Positions 1-6,386 of a stretch of 9,700 bases of DNA are shown in pieces. The notes below the pieces were generated by a model, which had not been told where the DNA came from, made no database searches, and saw nothing but the letters and a program-made list of their open reading frames with translations. This DNA comes from Euryarchaeota archaeon UBA623 (GTDB lineage: Archaea > Thermoplasmatota > Poseidoniia > Poseidoniales > Thalassarchaeaceae). Position 1 is the first letter of the stretch. Every line of letters begins with the position of its first letter. The position numbers were made by a program, and so were the translations under genes. The stretch covers positions 4,416-14,115 of the forward strand of contig DAUV01000090.1 of assembly GCA_002505325.1 (NCBI GenBank), in the 5' to 3' direction.

Positions 1-480
1 ACCAATCGTGCCTTCAGATCTTGGTATTGGGGGTCGGCTCTGTCATCTCAGGCTGCTGTTTCACACCTTCCCATTGACGGTGCATCTGACCCGTTCCTCG
101 CATATCCAAACTTCTTACGAAGAGGCGGGGAGGCATGGAGATCCAGTAATGTGGTAGAATACCTATCTGAGGCTCTTGGCACCAGCAAAGCCTCAATCAG
201 AGAAGACTTGTGGCCTAATCTTCTGGCGGTGCATGATTCGACACTTGGCGGTGACCCCGGAGAGTTCACCGTTGCCAAGCACCTTGGGCTATCGGGCGAG
301 GCTCATCTAGCACTGCACGGAATTCCTAGGAGTAGGAGGGAAGCACGTAAGATTCTCGAGGATTTCAATTCCGAGAATACAAGCGAGCCTGAAGAGACAA
401 TCATTGAGGAGATTATCGAAGACAGCAAATCTGACGAAGACGGAGCAGATGGAACTCAGTTCTCACTCGATTCCTTCTAA
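1..480 (+). CDS. rfcL: Replication factor C large subunit, C-terminal part (5' end outside window)
   Basis: This reading frame is open from the first base, so the gene begins outside the window and a start at the GTG at 151 is unlikely. The visible 159 residues fit the C-terminal collar region of the clamp-loader large subunit, which with the small subunits opens the PCNA ring and places it on primed DNA. The stretch AYPNFLRR recalls the F/Y-P-x-x-L segment of RFC1-type collars, and further on come LGTSKASIREDLWPNLLAVH and then VAKHLGLS. After about residue 120 the chain becomes acidic and low in complexity (EETIIEEIIED, then DEDGADG). It ends in QFSLDSF (457-477), a C-terminal PCNA-interacting (PIP) motif of the form Q-x-x-L-x-x-F, placed as in archaeal RfcL proteins. 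Similarity in the collar is modest, so the PIP motif carries much of the assignment. The AAA+ ATPase part is not visible. The stop codon directly abuts the convergent trkH stop. Confidence 0.78.
   Translation, partial: TNRAFRSWYWGSALSSQAAVSHLPIDGASDPFLAYPNFLRRGGEAWRSSNVVEYLSEALGTSKASIREDLWPNLLAVHDSTLGGDPGEFTVAKHLGLSGEAHLALHGIPRSRREARKILEDFNSENTSEPEETIIEEIIEDSKSDEDGADGTQFSLDSF
457..477 (+). other. C-terminal PIP-box (PCNA-binding) coding segment of rfcL
   Basis: The last seven residues of the first gene are QFSLDSF, matching the Q-x-x-hydrophobic-x-x-aromatic core of PCNA-interacting peptides. It follows a flexible acidic tail and lies at the very C-terminus, where archaeal RfcL proteins carry their clamp-binding peptide. 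The second aromatic of the full consensus is absent because the protein ends there. The match is seen directly; binding is inferred. Confidence 0.65.
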
Positions 481-2064
481 TCAGTCAGTACCAGACCATG
501 TTTTGGGGTGCAGTAGTACTAGGACTGTTAGCAACTCAAGGCGGCCTAGCCACATCAGCATGGTAGCAATTAGCATCGACGGTTCACTGAGTGCTGCCCA
601 TGTCGCAGTTGGTCCGAATGCCCCTAGAGCTGGTCCGGTGTTTCCGAGTAGTGATATCGATATCGAGAGCACGTCTACGAACTCCAGTGATGGCTCAAGG
701 AAAGATAGTGTTAGCATCGATACCGTCACGAGAACCATCCACGAACTGAGCATACCGAGAACAATCCAAATTTTTCTTTCCTCGATAATCTGTTGATTGA
801 AACGTATTGCCACTATTCGACGAGGTTGAACAATCTTGACGACTTCTCTCTTAGCCAGCTCGAAAGCAATTCGGATTCTCATAACTTTGAGTCCGCCACC
901 AGTCGAGCCGGCGCTGGCACCCACAATCATTAGCAATAGTAAGACAAACTGACTGAACACCGGCCAAGTGGTGAAGTCGGCGCTAGAGTACCCTGTGCTC
1001 GATATCGAAATAGATTGGAACAGGGCATGTCTGAGAGCAACAAGGGGAGCTAATTCTTGATCATTGGCGCCGAACCTGTAGAGGTTGAATGCCATTGCCA
1101 GCCACGCTAAGAGTAAAATCAGTAAGTAAGCTCGTAACTCCTCATCCTTCCAAGCATCTTTCGATTGGCCTGCGATCATTAGGTGCAAGAGGCTGAAGTT
1201 GATGCAGGTAAGCAACATGAAGACTATCAGAATGACCTCAACCCGCGCCGAGTTGAAGGCCATTATTCCCTCGTCAGTGGTGCCAAAACCACCAGAGGGT
1301 AAAGTGGTCAGAGAGTAGTTCACAGCATCAAAAATTCCCAGCCCTCCGAAGAAATGAAGCAAGAGGAATTCAAGAATCGTTAAAGCGATGTAAATCATCC
1401 AAAGCCGACTAGCAGTCCACTGTAATGTTGGGCCTAGACGAGACAGAGTAGGTCCAGTAAGCTCAGCTCTAGCCAATGACATCCCCCCGCCGAGTACTCG
1501 GGACAGAATCAGTAAACCAAGCATGATTACACCCATCCCTCCGACCCATTGGGAAACTGAGCGCCATAGGATCAGGCTGTTATTCTGGCTCCCAATACAG
1601 TCATCGGCCACAGTGAGTGCAGAACACACAGGACTAGTCGATAGGTCAATCACCGTTGCCCCGGTTGTGGTGAATCCGGACATTGACTCAAACCATGAGT
1701 ACAACAGCCCCCTGAGTCCTTCCCAAACCGAGGCGTCACCAGCGAACATCTCAAACGGACCGTTGAACATCCCACCGAGCCAATATGGGAGGGCGCCTAC
1801 AGCTACAACGGGTATCCACCCGAGAGCAACTGATGCGAATGCCTCCCTGTCTCTCACTCGAGAGGAGGCGTCGGAGTTATTCGCGAGCGATACCAATGAC
1901 TGACCCAGTATTAGAGAAAGTATAGCCGGGGGCAAGTAAGTCTTGGCTGCGTACTCCATCCCCTCTGAATCGATTGAAGCACTGTAAGCGAAGACGACCA
2001 TTAGGGGCAAGGCAATCAGACGAATCGTCCAGCCCAGTACGAGTCCAACTACGTCCCAGCGCAT
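481..2064 (-). CDS. trkH: TrkH/KtrB-family potassium uptake membrane subunit
   Basis: This 527-residue integral membrane protein is the ion-conducting subunit of a Trk-type K+ uptake system. The four selectivity-filter (P-loop) repeats of the family can be seen: SGFTTTGATV (about 130-138), LTTLPSGGFGTTD (252-264), SISSTGYSS (353-361) and LLGNTGPALGAFGP (472-485). Two further family signatures are present: WRSVSQWVGGMGVIML (167-182) and GASAGSTGGGLKVMRI (382-397), the loop next to the pore gate. The length is a little above the roughly 480-490 of E. coli TrkH. A probable extracytoplasmic loop after the first filter carries two cysteines (147 and 156). The ATG at 2064 lies 2 bases after the trkA stop, with GGAG 8 bases upstream inside the end of trkA, so the two are co-transcribed and TrkA is the expected cytoplasmic partner. 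The gene could equally be named ktrB; the K+ (rather than Na+) preference is a family inference. Confidence 0.93.
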   Translation of the reverse strand: MRWDVVGLVLGWTIRLIALPLMVVFAYSASIDSEGMEYAAKTYLPPAILSLILGQSLVSLANNSDASSRVRDREAFASVALGWIPVVAVGALPYWLGGMFNGPFEMFAGDASVWEGLRGLLYSWFESMSGFTTTGATVIDLSTSPVCSALTVADDCIGSQNNSLILWRSVSQWVGGMGVIMLGLLILSRVLGGGMSLARAELTGPTLSRLGPTLQWTASRLWMIYIALTILEFLLLHFFGGLGIFDAVNYSLTTLPSGGFGTTDEGIMAFNSARVEVILIVFMLLTCINFSLLHLMIAGQSKDAWKDEELRAYLLILLLAWLAMAFNLYRFGANDQELAPLVALRHALFQSISISSTGYSSADFTTWPVFSQFVLLLLMIVGASAGSTGGGLKVMRIRIAFELAKREVVKIVQPRRIVAIRFNQQIIEERKIWIVLGMLSSWMVLVTVSMLTLSFLEPSLEFVDVLSISISLLGNTGPALGAFGPTATWAALSEPSMLIATMLMWLGRLELLTVLVLLHPKTWSGTD

Positions 2065-2066
2065 CT

Positions 2067-3485
2067 TCAGTTCTCCAGAGCCTTCTCCACTTTCTTGAGG
2101 TCATCTCTGGCAAGGAAGAGGTAAATCCTGTCGCCAACTTCAATGGTGTCCAAGGTATGTGGTTTCAGCAGTGCTGTCGAACCTGTATCATCGCGCCTCT
2201 CAACCAGCACAATCCTAGCGCGCAGGGCTCCTTCCGAATCCTTCACTGACTTGCCTGCAAACGAATGATCATGATTCACTTCTGCAGAAATTGAGATGAT
2301 AGCTGGTATTGGCGGAATGACCTGATAGGTCCCTGGAACGTTCATGTGAATGGACTTCAAAATCGAAGTTACTGTCACCAATCTGCGGCTAACAGGTCGA
2401 GTCAGTCCTATTCTGTGAACTGCCTCGACCAAGGCTCTATCCTTCAGTAATAGTCCTGTTCGAGGGACGCCCTTATCCTTGGCCCGCATCGAAATAGCGA
2501 TGTTTAGGTTGTCGTCGTCCAAAGCAGCGACAGCGATGTCATGGTGATCTATTCCCAACTCCTGTAACAATTCCTCATCCTGAGGATCACCATGAATGAC
2601 GTCGAGTCTCTTACTGTTGCCGACTGGAGAGCCGACCAGTTCGTTAGCCGCATCTAAGTCAGGCTCTATGACAACCACGTTAGAGCCCTTTGAGAGATAA
2701 TGGATAGCCAATTTCGAACCAAACTGACTAGCTCCGAAGACTGCGACCTGCGCGTTATCGGGGAAGTCCTCATCCTTCCTACCTACGGCTCTCGTAATCT
2801 GATGAAACTGGTCAGTGGACCTTGAGACAAAAACAAGAATCTGTCCCTCTTGAATAACCTCTGAACCTGTCGATAACATGCCCTTTTCCCCCTCATTCAT
2901 TAGAGCATAGATAGAAGGGATGCCTACGAATATCTCTCCTACGTATCCCGTCTTGGTACCTATCAACGGTGAGCCAGCCATAACTTCTGAAACTGCTATC
3001 CAGGAGGTATCTCCCAGTGGAAGAATTTCATCGATAGAAGGGGCTAGCAATCCTGCTGCTAGTTGTTCAACAATTTCGTCAGAGGAGCAGACCACATGGT
3101 CAGCCTTGGACCAACTCTCTAACGGCCCTGCACCTCTTGAGGGGTCTAGTAACGTCGGATCACGAATCTTGGCTATTGTTGTGAGTCCTGATGCAGTTCG
3201 ATTGCCGACCTGTTCACTGTAGACCTTCTTGGCGAATGCGCACCCTAGTAGATTTGCTTCGTCGTCGTTAGTAGCTAAAACCATAATCTCAGCATCGCTG
3301 ATACCTGCCCTTAGAAGAGACTCACGTGACAGTGCACTTCCTGTTACCAACAAGCAATCAAGGCTCTGTGATTCGTTTATGGCAGTAGGGTTGGGGTCGA
3401 TGAGAGCGACGCTCCTCTTCTCCTGCCTGAGGGCGGCAGCGACACCGCGTCCGACTTCGCCAGCACCTGCGATAATGACCCGCAT
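2067..3485 (-). CDS. trkA: TrkA, two-RCK-domain NAD-binding regulator of K+ uptake
   Basis: This 472-residue soluble protein has the duplicated architecture of TrkA, the cytoplasmic ring that gates TrkH in response to nucleotides. The first Rossmann (RCK-N) domain, about 1-130, opens with MRVIIAGAGEVG (GxGxxG) and has an acidic residue at the end of strand 2 (D30 in LIDPN), which favours NAD(H). A TrkA-C domain follows at about 150-225. The second RCK-N domain, about 245-365, has VAVFGASQFGSKLA and E274 in VIEPD, then LDVIHGDPQDEELLQELGI and AVAALDDDNLNIAIS, typical of the family. A second TrkA-C domain spans about 385-468. The length matches bacterial TrkA (about 460). The ATG at 3485 has a TATA-like element about 26 bases upstream and no room for a leader, so it probably heads a trkA-trkH operon with leaderless translation. 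Confidence 0.94.
   Translation of the reverse strand: MRVIIAGAGEVGRGVAAALRQEKRSVALIDPNPTAINESQSLDCLLVTGSALSRESLLRAGISDAEIMVLATNDDEANLLGCAFAKKVYSEQVGNRTASGLTTIAKIRDPTLLDPSRGAGPLESWSKADHVVCSSDEIVEQLAAGLLAPSIDEILPLGDTSWIAVSEVMAGSPLIGTKTGYVGEIFVGIPSIYALMNEGEKGMLSTGSEVIQEGQILVFVSRSTDQFHQITRAVGRKDEDFPDNAQVAVFGASQFGSKLAIHYLSKGSNVVVIEPDLDAANELVGSPVGNSKRLDVIHGDPQDEELLQELGIDHHDIAVAALDDDNLNIAISMRAKDKGVPRTGLLLKDRALVEAVHRIGLTRPVSRRLVTVTSILKSIHMNVPGTYQVIPPIPAIISISAEVNHDHSFAGKSVKDSEGALRARIVLVERRDDTGSTALLKPHTLDTIEVGDRIYLFLARDDLKKVEKALEN
2073..2076 (-). promoter_or_regulatory. Probable ribosome binding site of trkH
   Basis: On the minus strand GGAG occurs 8 bases before the trkH ATG, inside the last codons of trkA. 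It is a reasonable Shine-Dalgarno core for an internal operon gene, which cannot use leaderless initiation. It is a short match and could be chance. Confidence 0.45.
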
Positions 3486-3576
3486 ACGTAGCGACTGCCT
3501 CGGCGGGCCGGATATAAGACTGCGCCATTGGCATGCCTAGTAGGAAGCGAATAGGCTCAGCAGAGCAGAATTGCTT
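3486..3576. other. Intergenic spacer between the membrane-protein gene and trkA
   Basis: These 91 bases separate two minus-strand genes. They hold the trkA core promoter near the trkA end. I see no strong T-rich terminator for the upstream gene, no inverted repeat and no small ORF with support, so read-through from 3577-4365 into trkA remains possible. Confidence 0.6.
3511..3518 (-). promoter_or_regulatory. Archaeal TATA box for the trkA-trkH operon
   Basis: On the minus strand the spacer reads CTTATATC here, the only clear TATA-like element in an otherwise GC-rich stretch. Its centre is about 27-29 bases from the first base of the trkA ATG (3485). Archaeal transcription starts about 25-27 bases from the TATA centre, which puts the start within a few bases of the ATG and predicts a leaderless mRNA. 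No clear purine-rich BRE is visible just upstream. Confidence 0.5.
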
Positions 3577-4365
3577 TCATTCCTCGCTGTCAACTACTTG
3601 ACCGCGGATTCTCTCATCTGAGGCCATTCTATGCCTATGAGATTGTCTCGTAGTGCGGCGAAAGGCTTGTTTGGCAGCAGGAGTCATGCCTGACGGTAGC
3701 CATGAGGTCTGGGCCGGCCTCCATGCCAAGACAATGGCTGGAGCCGTTAGAAGCAACGTCAGTGGCACGAACAGAGAGAGTATTAGGCACATCGTCAAAG
3801 CGCCTCTGGCTATTGCTGAAATAATGAATGGCCTCACTCTGCTTGACTCGAGAATTCTCGATCCTTGCCAAGATGCAGGTAGTGCATGCCCCAGACAGGA
3901 GACTAAAGCTATGGCGAAAGCCATAGTCAAACTAACTACGTTGACTCCGGAGTACTCTGAGTACTGCAGCTGCTTGTCAAACAGCCTATAGATGAGGTAA
4001 CTAGCCTGCATCGACCCTATTCCCAACCCAAGAGCCCAACCGTATGGGGGAGAGGCCCTCAAAGATGCTACTCGGGGTCTCGCCAGTAAGAACATCACGA
4101 ATGCAGTCTCGGCTGCCCCTATCAGAATGGCAAATATGCTCGCACTGACAATATTGAGATACGCTAGTATCACAGAGGAGAGGATGATTCTATCGACGCA
4201 TATCGCCAGAAGCATACCTGACACTAATCCGTAGACTAGGTGTTTCACGGCACCAGCGAGGTCATAGAAGCCCGTCATCTTCGAAATTGTCCCTTTCCAA
4301 CCCGCATACACCCCGAGGATGCCAATCGCGAAGGCCACTTGGGTCTGCCATAGCTCCACCGCCAC
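3577..4365 (-). CDS. Multi-pass membrane protein of unknown function (weakly PrsW/YhfC-like)
   Basis: I do not recognise this 262-residue protein with confidence. It has about seven or eight hydrophobic segments (near 8-22, 40-57, 61-80, 80-95, 108-126, 142-160 and a long 180-214 stretch), then a basic, probably cytosolic tail (225-262) rich in Arg and His. Three successive helices carry GAAETAFVMFLLA (83-95), YGWALGLGIGSMQASYLIY (108-126) and LVSCLGHALPASW (154-166). That E / glycine-rich / G-H pattern is spaced like PrsW or YhfC-type intramembrane proteins. However, the usual EE pair is AE and the usual acidic residue after the glycine-rich motif is replaced (MQA), so catalysis is doubtful and the likeness may be coincidental. 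The frame opens with GTG at 4365; the GTG two codons later is an alternative. It is divergent from srp54 and upstream of trkA on the same strand, which says little about its role. Confidence 0.65.
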   Translation of the reverse strand: MAVELWQTQVAFAIGILGVYAGWKGTISKMTGFYDLAGAVKHLVYGLVSGMLLAICVDRIILSSVILAYLNIVSASIFAILIGAAETAFVMFLLARPRVASLRASPPYGWALGLGIGSMQASYLIYRLFDKQLQYSEYSGVNVVSLTMAFAIALVSCLGHALPASWQGSRILESSRVRPFIISAIARGALTMCLILSLFVPLTLLLTAPAIVLAWRPAQTSWLPSGMTPAAKQAFRRTTRQSHRHRMASDERIRGQVVDSEE

Positions 4366-4441
4366 GATTGGCCATGCTGCATCGGCTTTGAGGCCCTCGC
4401 CCTCAGATAACGTTCAAACCACACAATCGGGACCCGTGGAC
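4366..4441. promoter_or_regulatory. Divergent intergenic region between the membrane-protein gene and srp54
   Basis: This 76-base spacer must carry both start regions. The only AT-richer patch is around 4405-4417 (AGATAACGTTCAA), which could supply a weak TATA element for srp54. It lies about 32 bases from the chosen ATG and about 26 from an in-frame GTG at 4436. On the other strand it is about 45 bases from the divergent start, too far for a leaderless transcript. No Shine-Dalgarno sequence precedes the srp54 ATG. Confidence 0.3.
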
Positions 4442-5800
4442 ATGGCACTCGACGGGCTCAAGCGGCGCATAACGCGCTCAGTGGGTCTACTAAAGGGAAA
4501 GCGGAAGGTCGACGAGGAGACTGCTAAGGATCTCAGTCGCTCTCTTCGCAAGGCCCTACTGGAAGCTGACTTCAATGTAAGACAGTCAAAGGAGCTCACT
4601 GAGCGCATAGAGAGGCGTATGCTCGAGGAAGAACCCAGACCAGGAGTCAAACTAGAGACACATGCCATGAATCTCATCTATACCGAACTGGTTCGAATAC
4701 TGGGGCAACCTAGAGAGATAATGCCTCATAACCAGACGATACTGATGGTCGGACTGTATGGACAAGGAAAGACTACTACCACTGCCAAGCTAGCTGATTG
4801 GTGGAGGCGTAGGCACGGTGTCAAAGTCGCTGTAATCGAAGCTGATGTGCACCGCCCGGGGGCATTCGAGCAACTCCAGCAGTTGCTGGAAGGAACGAAC
4901 GTGGACGTCTATGGAGAACCGGAAGAGCAAGATGCGACTAGGATTGTTAGAAACGGAATCAAGGAAGTTGGTAACGCCGATGTTGTAATCATCGATACGG
5001 CAGGACGCGATAGTCTTGATGAGTCGTTGCGAGACGAGCTTGTCGGGATAGCAGAAATCGCCAATGCCACCGAGCGTTTCCTAGTAATTGACGCACAGGT
5101 AGGTCAGGCAGCAGGCCCAGTAGCCGAGACGTTTCACAAACTTGTGGGAGTCACTGGCACAATAGTGACCAAATTGGACGGAACCGCCCGAGGTGGTGGA
5201 GCGCTCAGTGCTGTATCGGCTACCGGTGCCCCGATAGTTTTCATTGGAGAAGGCGAGAAGGTCCAAGATCTAGAGAAGTTTGAGTCTGATCGATTCATCT
5301 CAAGATTACTTGGCTTGGGAGATATCAAGGGACTAATCGATCTAGCACCTGGAGACCTTGACCAAGAGGAGGCTGCCCGATTGGCTCAGCGACTTATGTC
5401 GGGTAGATTCACCCTGACTGACATGTACAGTCAGATGGAGATGATGAGCAAGATTGGTAGCGTGGAGAAAATGCTCTCGCACTTGCCCGATGCAATGTTC
5501 GGAGGAATGGGCAATATGAGCACGGCTCAGAAGCGTCAAATGCAAGGCAATCTGGAGAGGTATAGAGTAATCATGGACTCAATGACTCAGAAGGAGAAGG
5601 ATGAACCGATACTCCTCAAATCGAGCAGGATAAGGAGAATAGCACGAGGTTCAGGAGTTGATGAGAAAGATGTCAAGGAACTCCTAGCGCAGTGGAACCG
5701 AAGTCGTAAGATGATGCGTGGGATGAAAGGCGACCGTAGCTTCAGAAGGAAGATGAAGTCAATGATGGATGTTGATGACATTGATCTCGACATGGGGTGA
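4442..5800 (+). CDS. srp54: Signal recognition particle GTPase SRP54
   Basis: The product (452 residues) is the SRP subunit that binds signal sequences on ribosome-bound nascent chains and docks with FtsY at the membrane. The N domain (about 1-95) begins MALDGLKRRI and contains the ALLEADFNV motif (38-46). The G domain shows all GTPase motifs: P-loop GLYGQGKTTTTAKLA (104-117), G2-like DVHRPGAFEQLQQL (135-148), IDTAGRD (184-190), TKLDGTARGGG (243-253) and a closing GEGEKVQDLEKF (269-280). The M domain is methionine-rich (19 Met from residue 319 on), and SRIRRIARGSG (395-405) is the SRP-RNA-binding helix motif. I chose the ATG at 4442 because homologues begin just there. The frame is open to an ATG at 4319, but that would add 41 unrelated residues and overlap the divergent gene. 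An in-frame GTG at 4436 is possible. The length matches archaeal SRP54. Confidence 0.97.
   Translation: MALDGLKRRITRSVGLLKGKRKVDEETAKDLSRSLRKALLEADFNVRQSKELTERIERRMLEEEPRPGVKLETHAMNLIYTELVRILGQPREIMPHNQTILMVGLYGQGKTTTTAKLADWWRRRHGVKVAVIEADVHRPGAFEQLQQLLEGTNVDVYGEPEEQDATRIVRNGIKEVGNADVVIIDTAGRDSLDESLRDELVGIAEIANATERFLVIDAQVGQAAGPVAETFHKLVGVTGTIVTKLDGTARGGGALSAVSATGAPIVFIGEGEKVQDLEKFESDRFISRLLGLGDIKGLIDLAPGDLDQEEAARLAQRLMSGRFTLTDMYSQMEMMSKIGSVEKMLSHLPDAMFGGMGNMSTAQKRQMQGNLERYRVIMDSMTQKEKDEPILLKSSRIRRIARGSGVDEKDVKELLAQWNRSRKMMRGMKGDRSFRRKMKSMMDVDDIDLDMG
5794..5800 (+). promoter_or_regulatory. Shine-Dalgarno site that supports the TTG start of trmY
   Basis: GGGGTGA lies at the end of srp54, its last three bases being the srp54 stop codon, and is followed after 4 bases by the in-frame TTG at 5805. 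It resembles the archaeal GGAGGTGA ribosome-binding consensus. Its position argues for TTG over the two upstream in-frame ATGs (5769 and 5775), and suggests that trmY translation is coupled to srp54 termination. Confidence 0.6.
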
Positions 5801-5804
5801 AGTC

Positions 5805-6386
5805 TTGCAACGCCACTTTGCCATTATTGGCCATGATGCTCCGGGTACTGGAGAATTATTTCTGAATAATCTAGCCGGAGGGTCTGGCAGAGTGGATGTG
5901 TTGGCCAGAGCTGTGAATACAGCGCTGTTCATCTCACACGGAATCAGAACCGATTCGACAATTACCATTCACCTCATGGGCGGAGAAATCCCTAGAAGAG
6001 TAAAATTTGATGGTAAAATCCTGCGAGGGGTACATCCTGACGAACGTTCGATATCAGGGCACATCCGTTCGATAATGAAGAATCCCGTCCCGCCAATCGG
6101 GATATGGCAGGAGGCCTCGGTAGGAGTTTTACACTCAGGCGGGGATGTCGAGGAGACCCTCATAGAGTGGGACAGAGAGGGAGTGATTGCCCACATTCTC
6201 GATACTGAAGGAGAGGAACTAGAGAGTGAGGGGAGCAGTTCGATGGGTTTCGTACTGTCTGACCATTTACCGTTCACCGACGAAGAAAGTGTAGTACTGA
6301 AGGGCTATCAAAAAGTTTCATTGGGTTCTGCATGGTTACAAGGGCACGTCTGCATAGCAATCGTACACCATATTTTGGACGATTAA
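5805..6386 (+). CDS. trmY: tRNA (pseudouridine(54)-N(1))-methyltransferase
   Basis: This 193-residue SPOUT-class enzyme is predicted to transfer methyl from S-adenosylmethionine to N1 of pseudouridine 54 in the tRNA T-loop, giving m1-psi, which takes the place of thymidine in most archaea. The N-terminus reads QRHFAIIGHDAPGTGEL, followed by the family block GRVDVLARAVNTALFISHGIR (28-48), where the central R-x-D-V-L-x-R-x-V-N-x-A-L-F-x-S-H-G-I-R pattern is diagnostic. A VHPDERSISGHIRS segment (76-89) comes next. The C-terminal trefoil knot shows FVLSDHLPFTDEE (149-161) and VSLGSAWLQGHVCIAIVHHILD (171-192), including the conserved Cys (183). The usual G-D-H is S-D-H, and the usual A-D-H-C is G-H-V-C. 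The TTG start is chosen because homologues begin at this point and an SD site precedes it. An ATG at 5769 would add 12 residues inside srp54. It forms a two-gene operon with srp54. Confidence 0.9.
   Translation: MQRHFAIIGHDAPGTGELFLNNLAGGSGRVDVLARAVNTALFISHGIRTDSTITIHLMGGEIPRRVKFDGKILRGVHPDERSISGHIRSIMKNPVPPIGIWQEASVGVLHSGGDVEETLIEWDREGVIAHILDTEGEELESEGSSSMGFVLSDHLPFTDEESVVLKGYQKVSLGSAWLQGHVCIAIVHHILDD

Noticed and set aside
649..668. Short tandem-looking repeat GATATCGATATCGA
   Set aside because: It lies within trkH, encoding an ordinary helix segment (SISIS), and is too short to be more than codon coincidence.
404..796. Plus-strand frame spanning the rfcL end and trkH start of alignment
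   Set aside because: It straddles two well-supported genes in a different frame and has a Ser/Thr-rich composition typical of shadow frames.
1523..1903. Open frame of about 126 codons on the plus strand inside trkH
   Set aside because: trkH is certain in this region from its filter motifs, and the antisense frame shows no protein-like features.
3950..3968. Repeated GAGTACT units near a PstI-like palindrome
   Set aside because: They encode Y-S-E-Y-S in the membrane protein, and there are no further copies or spacing that would suggest an operator or a mobile-element end.
4319..4441. In-frame upstream extension of srp54 to an ATG at 4319
   Set aside because: It would overlap the divergent membrane-protein gene, and its 41 residues do not resemble an SRP54 N domain. 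The family begins at MALDGLKRRI.
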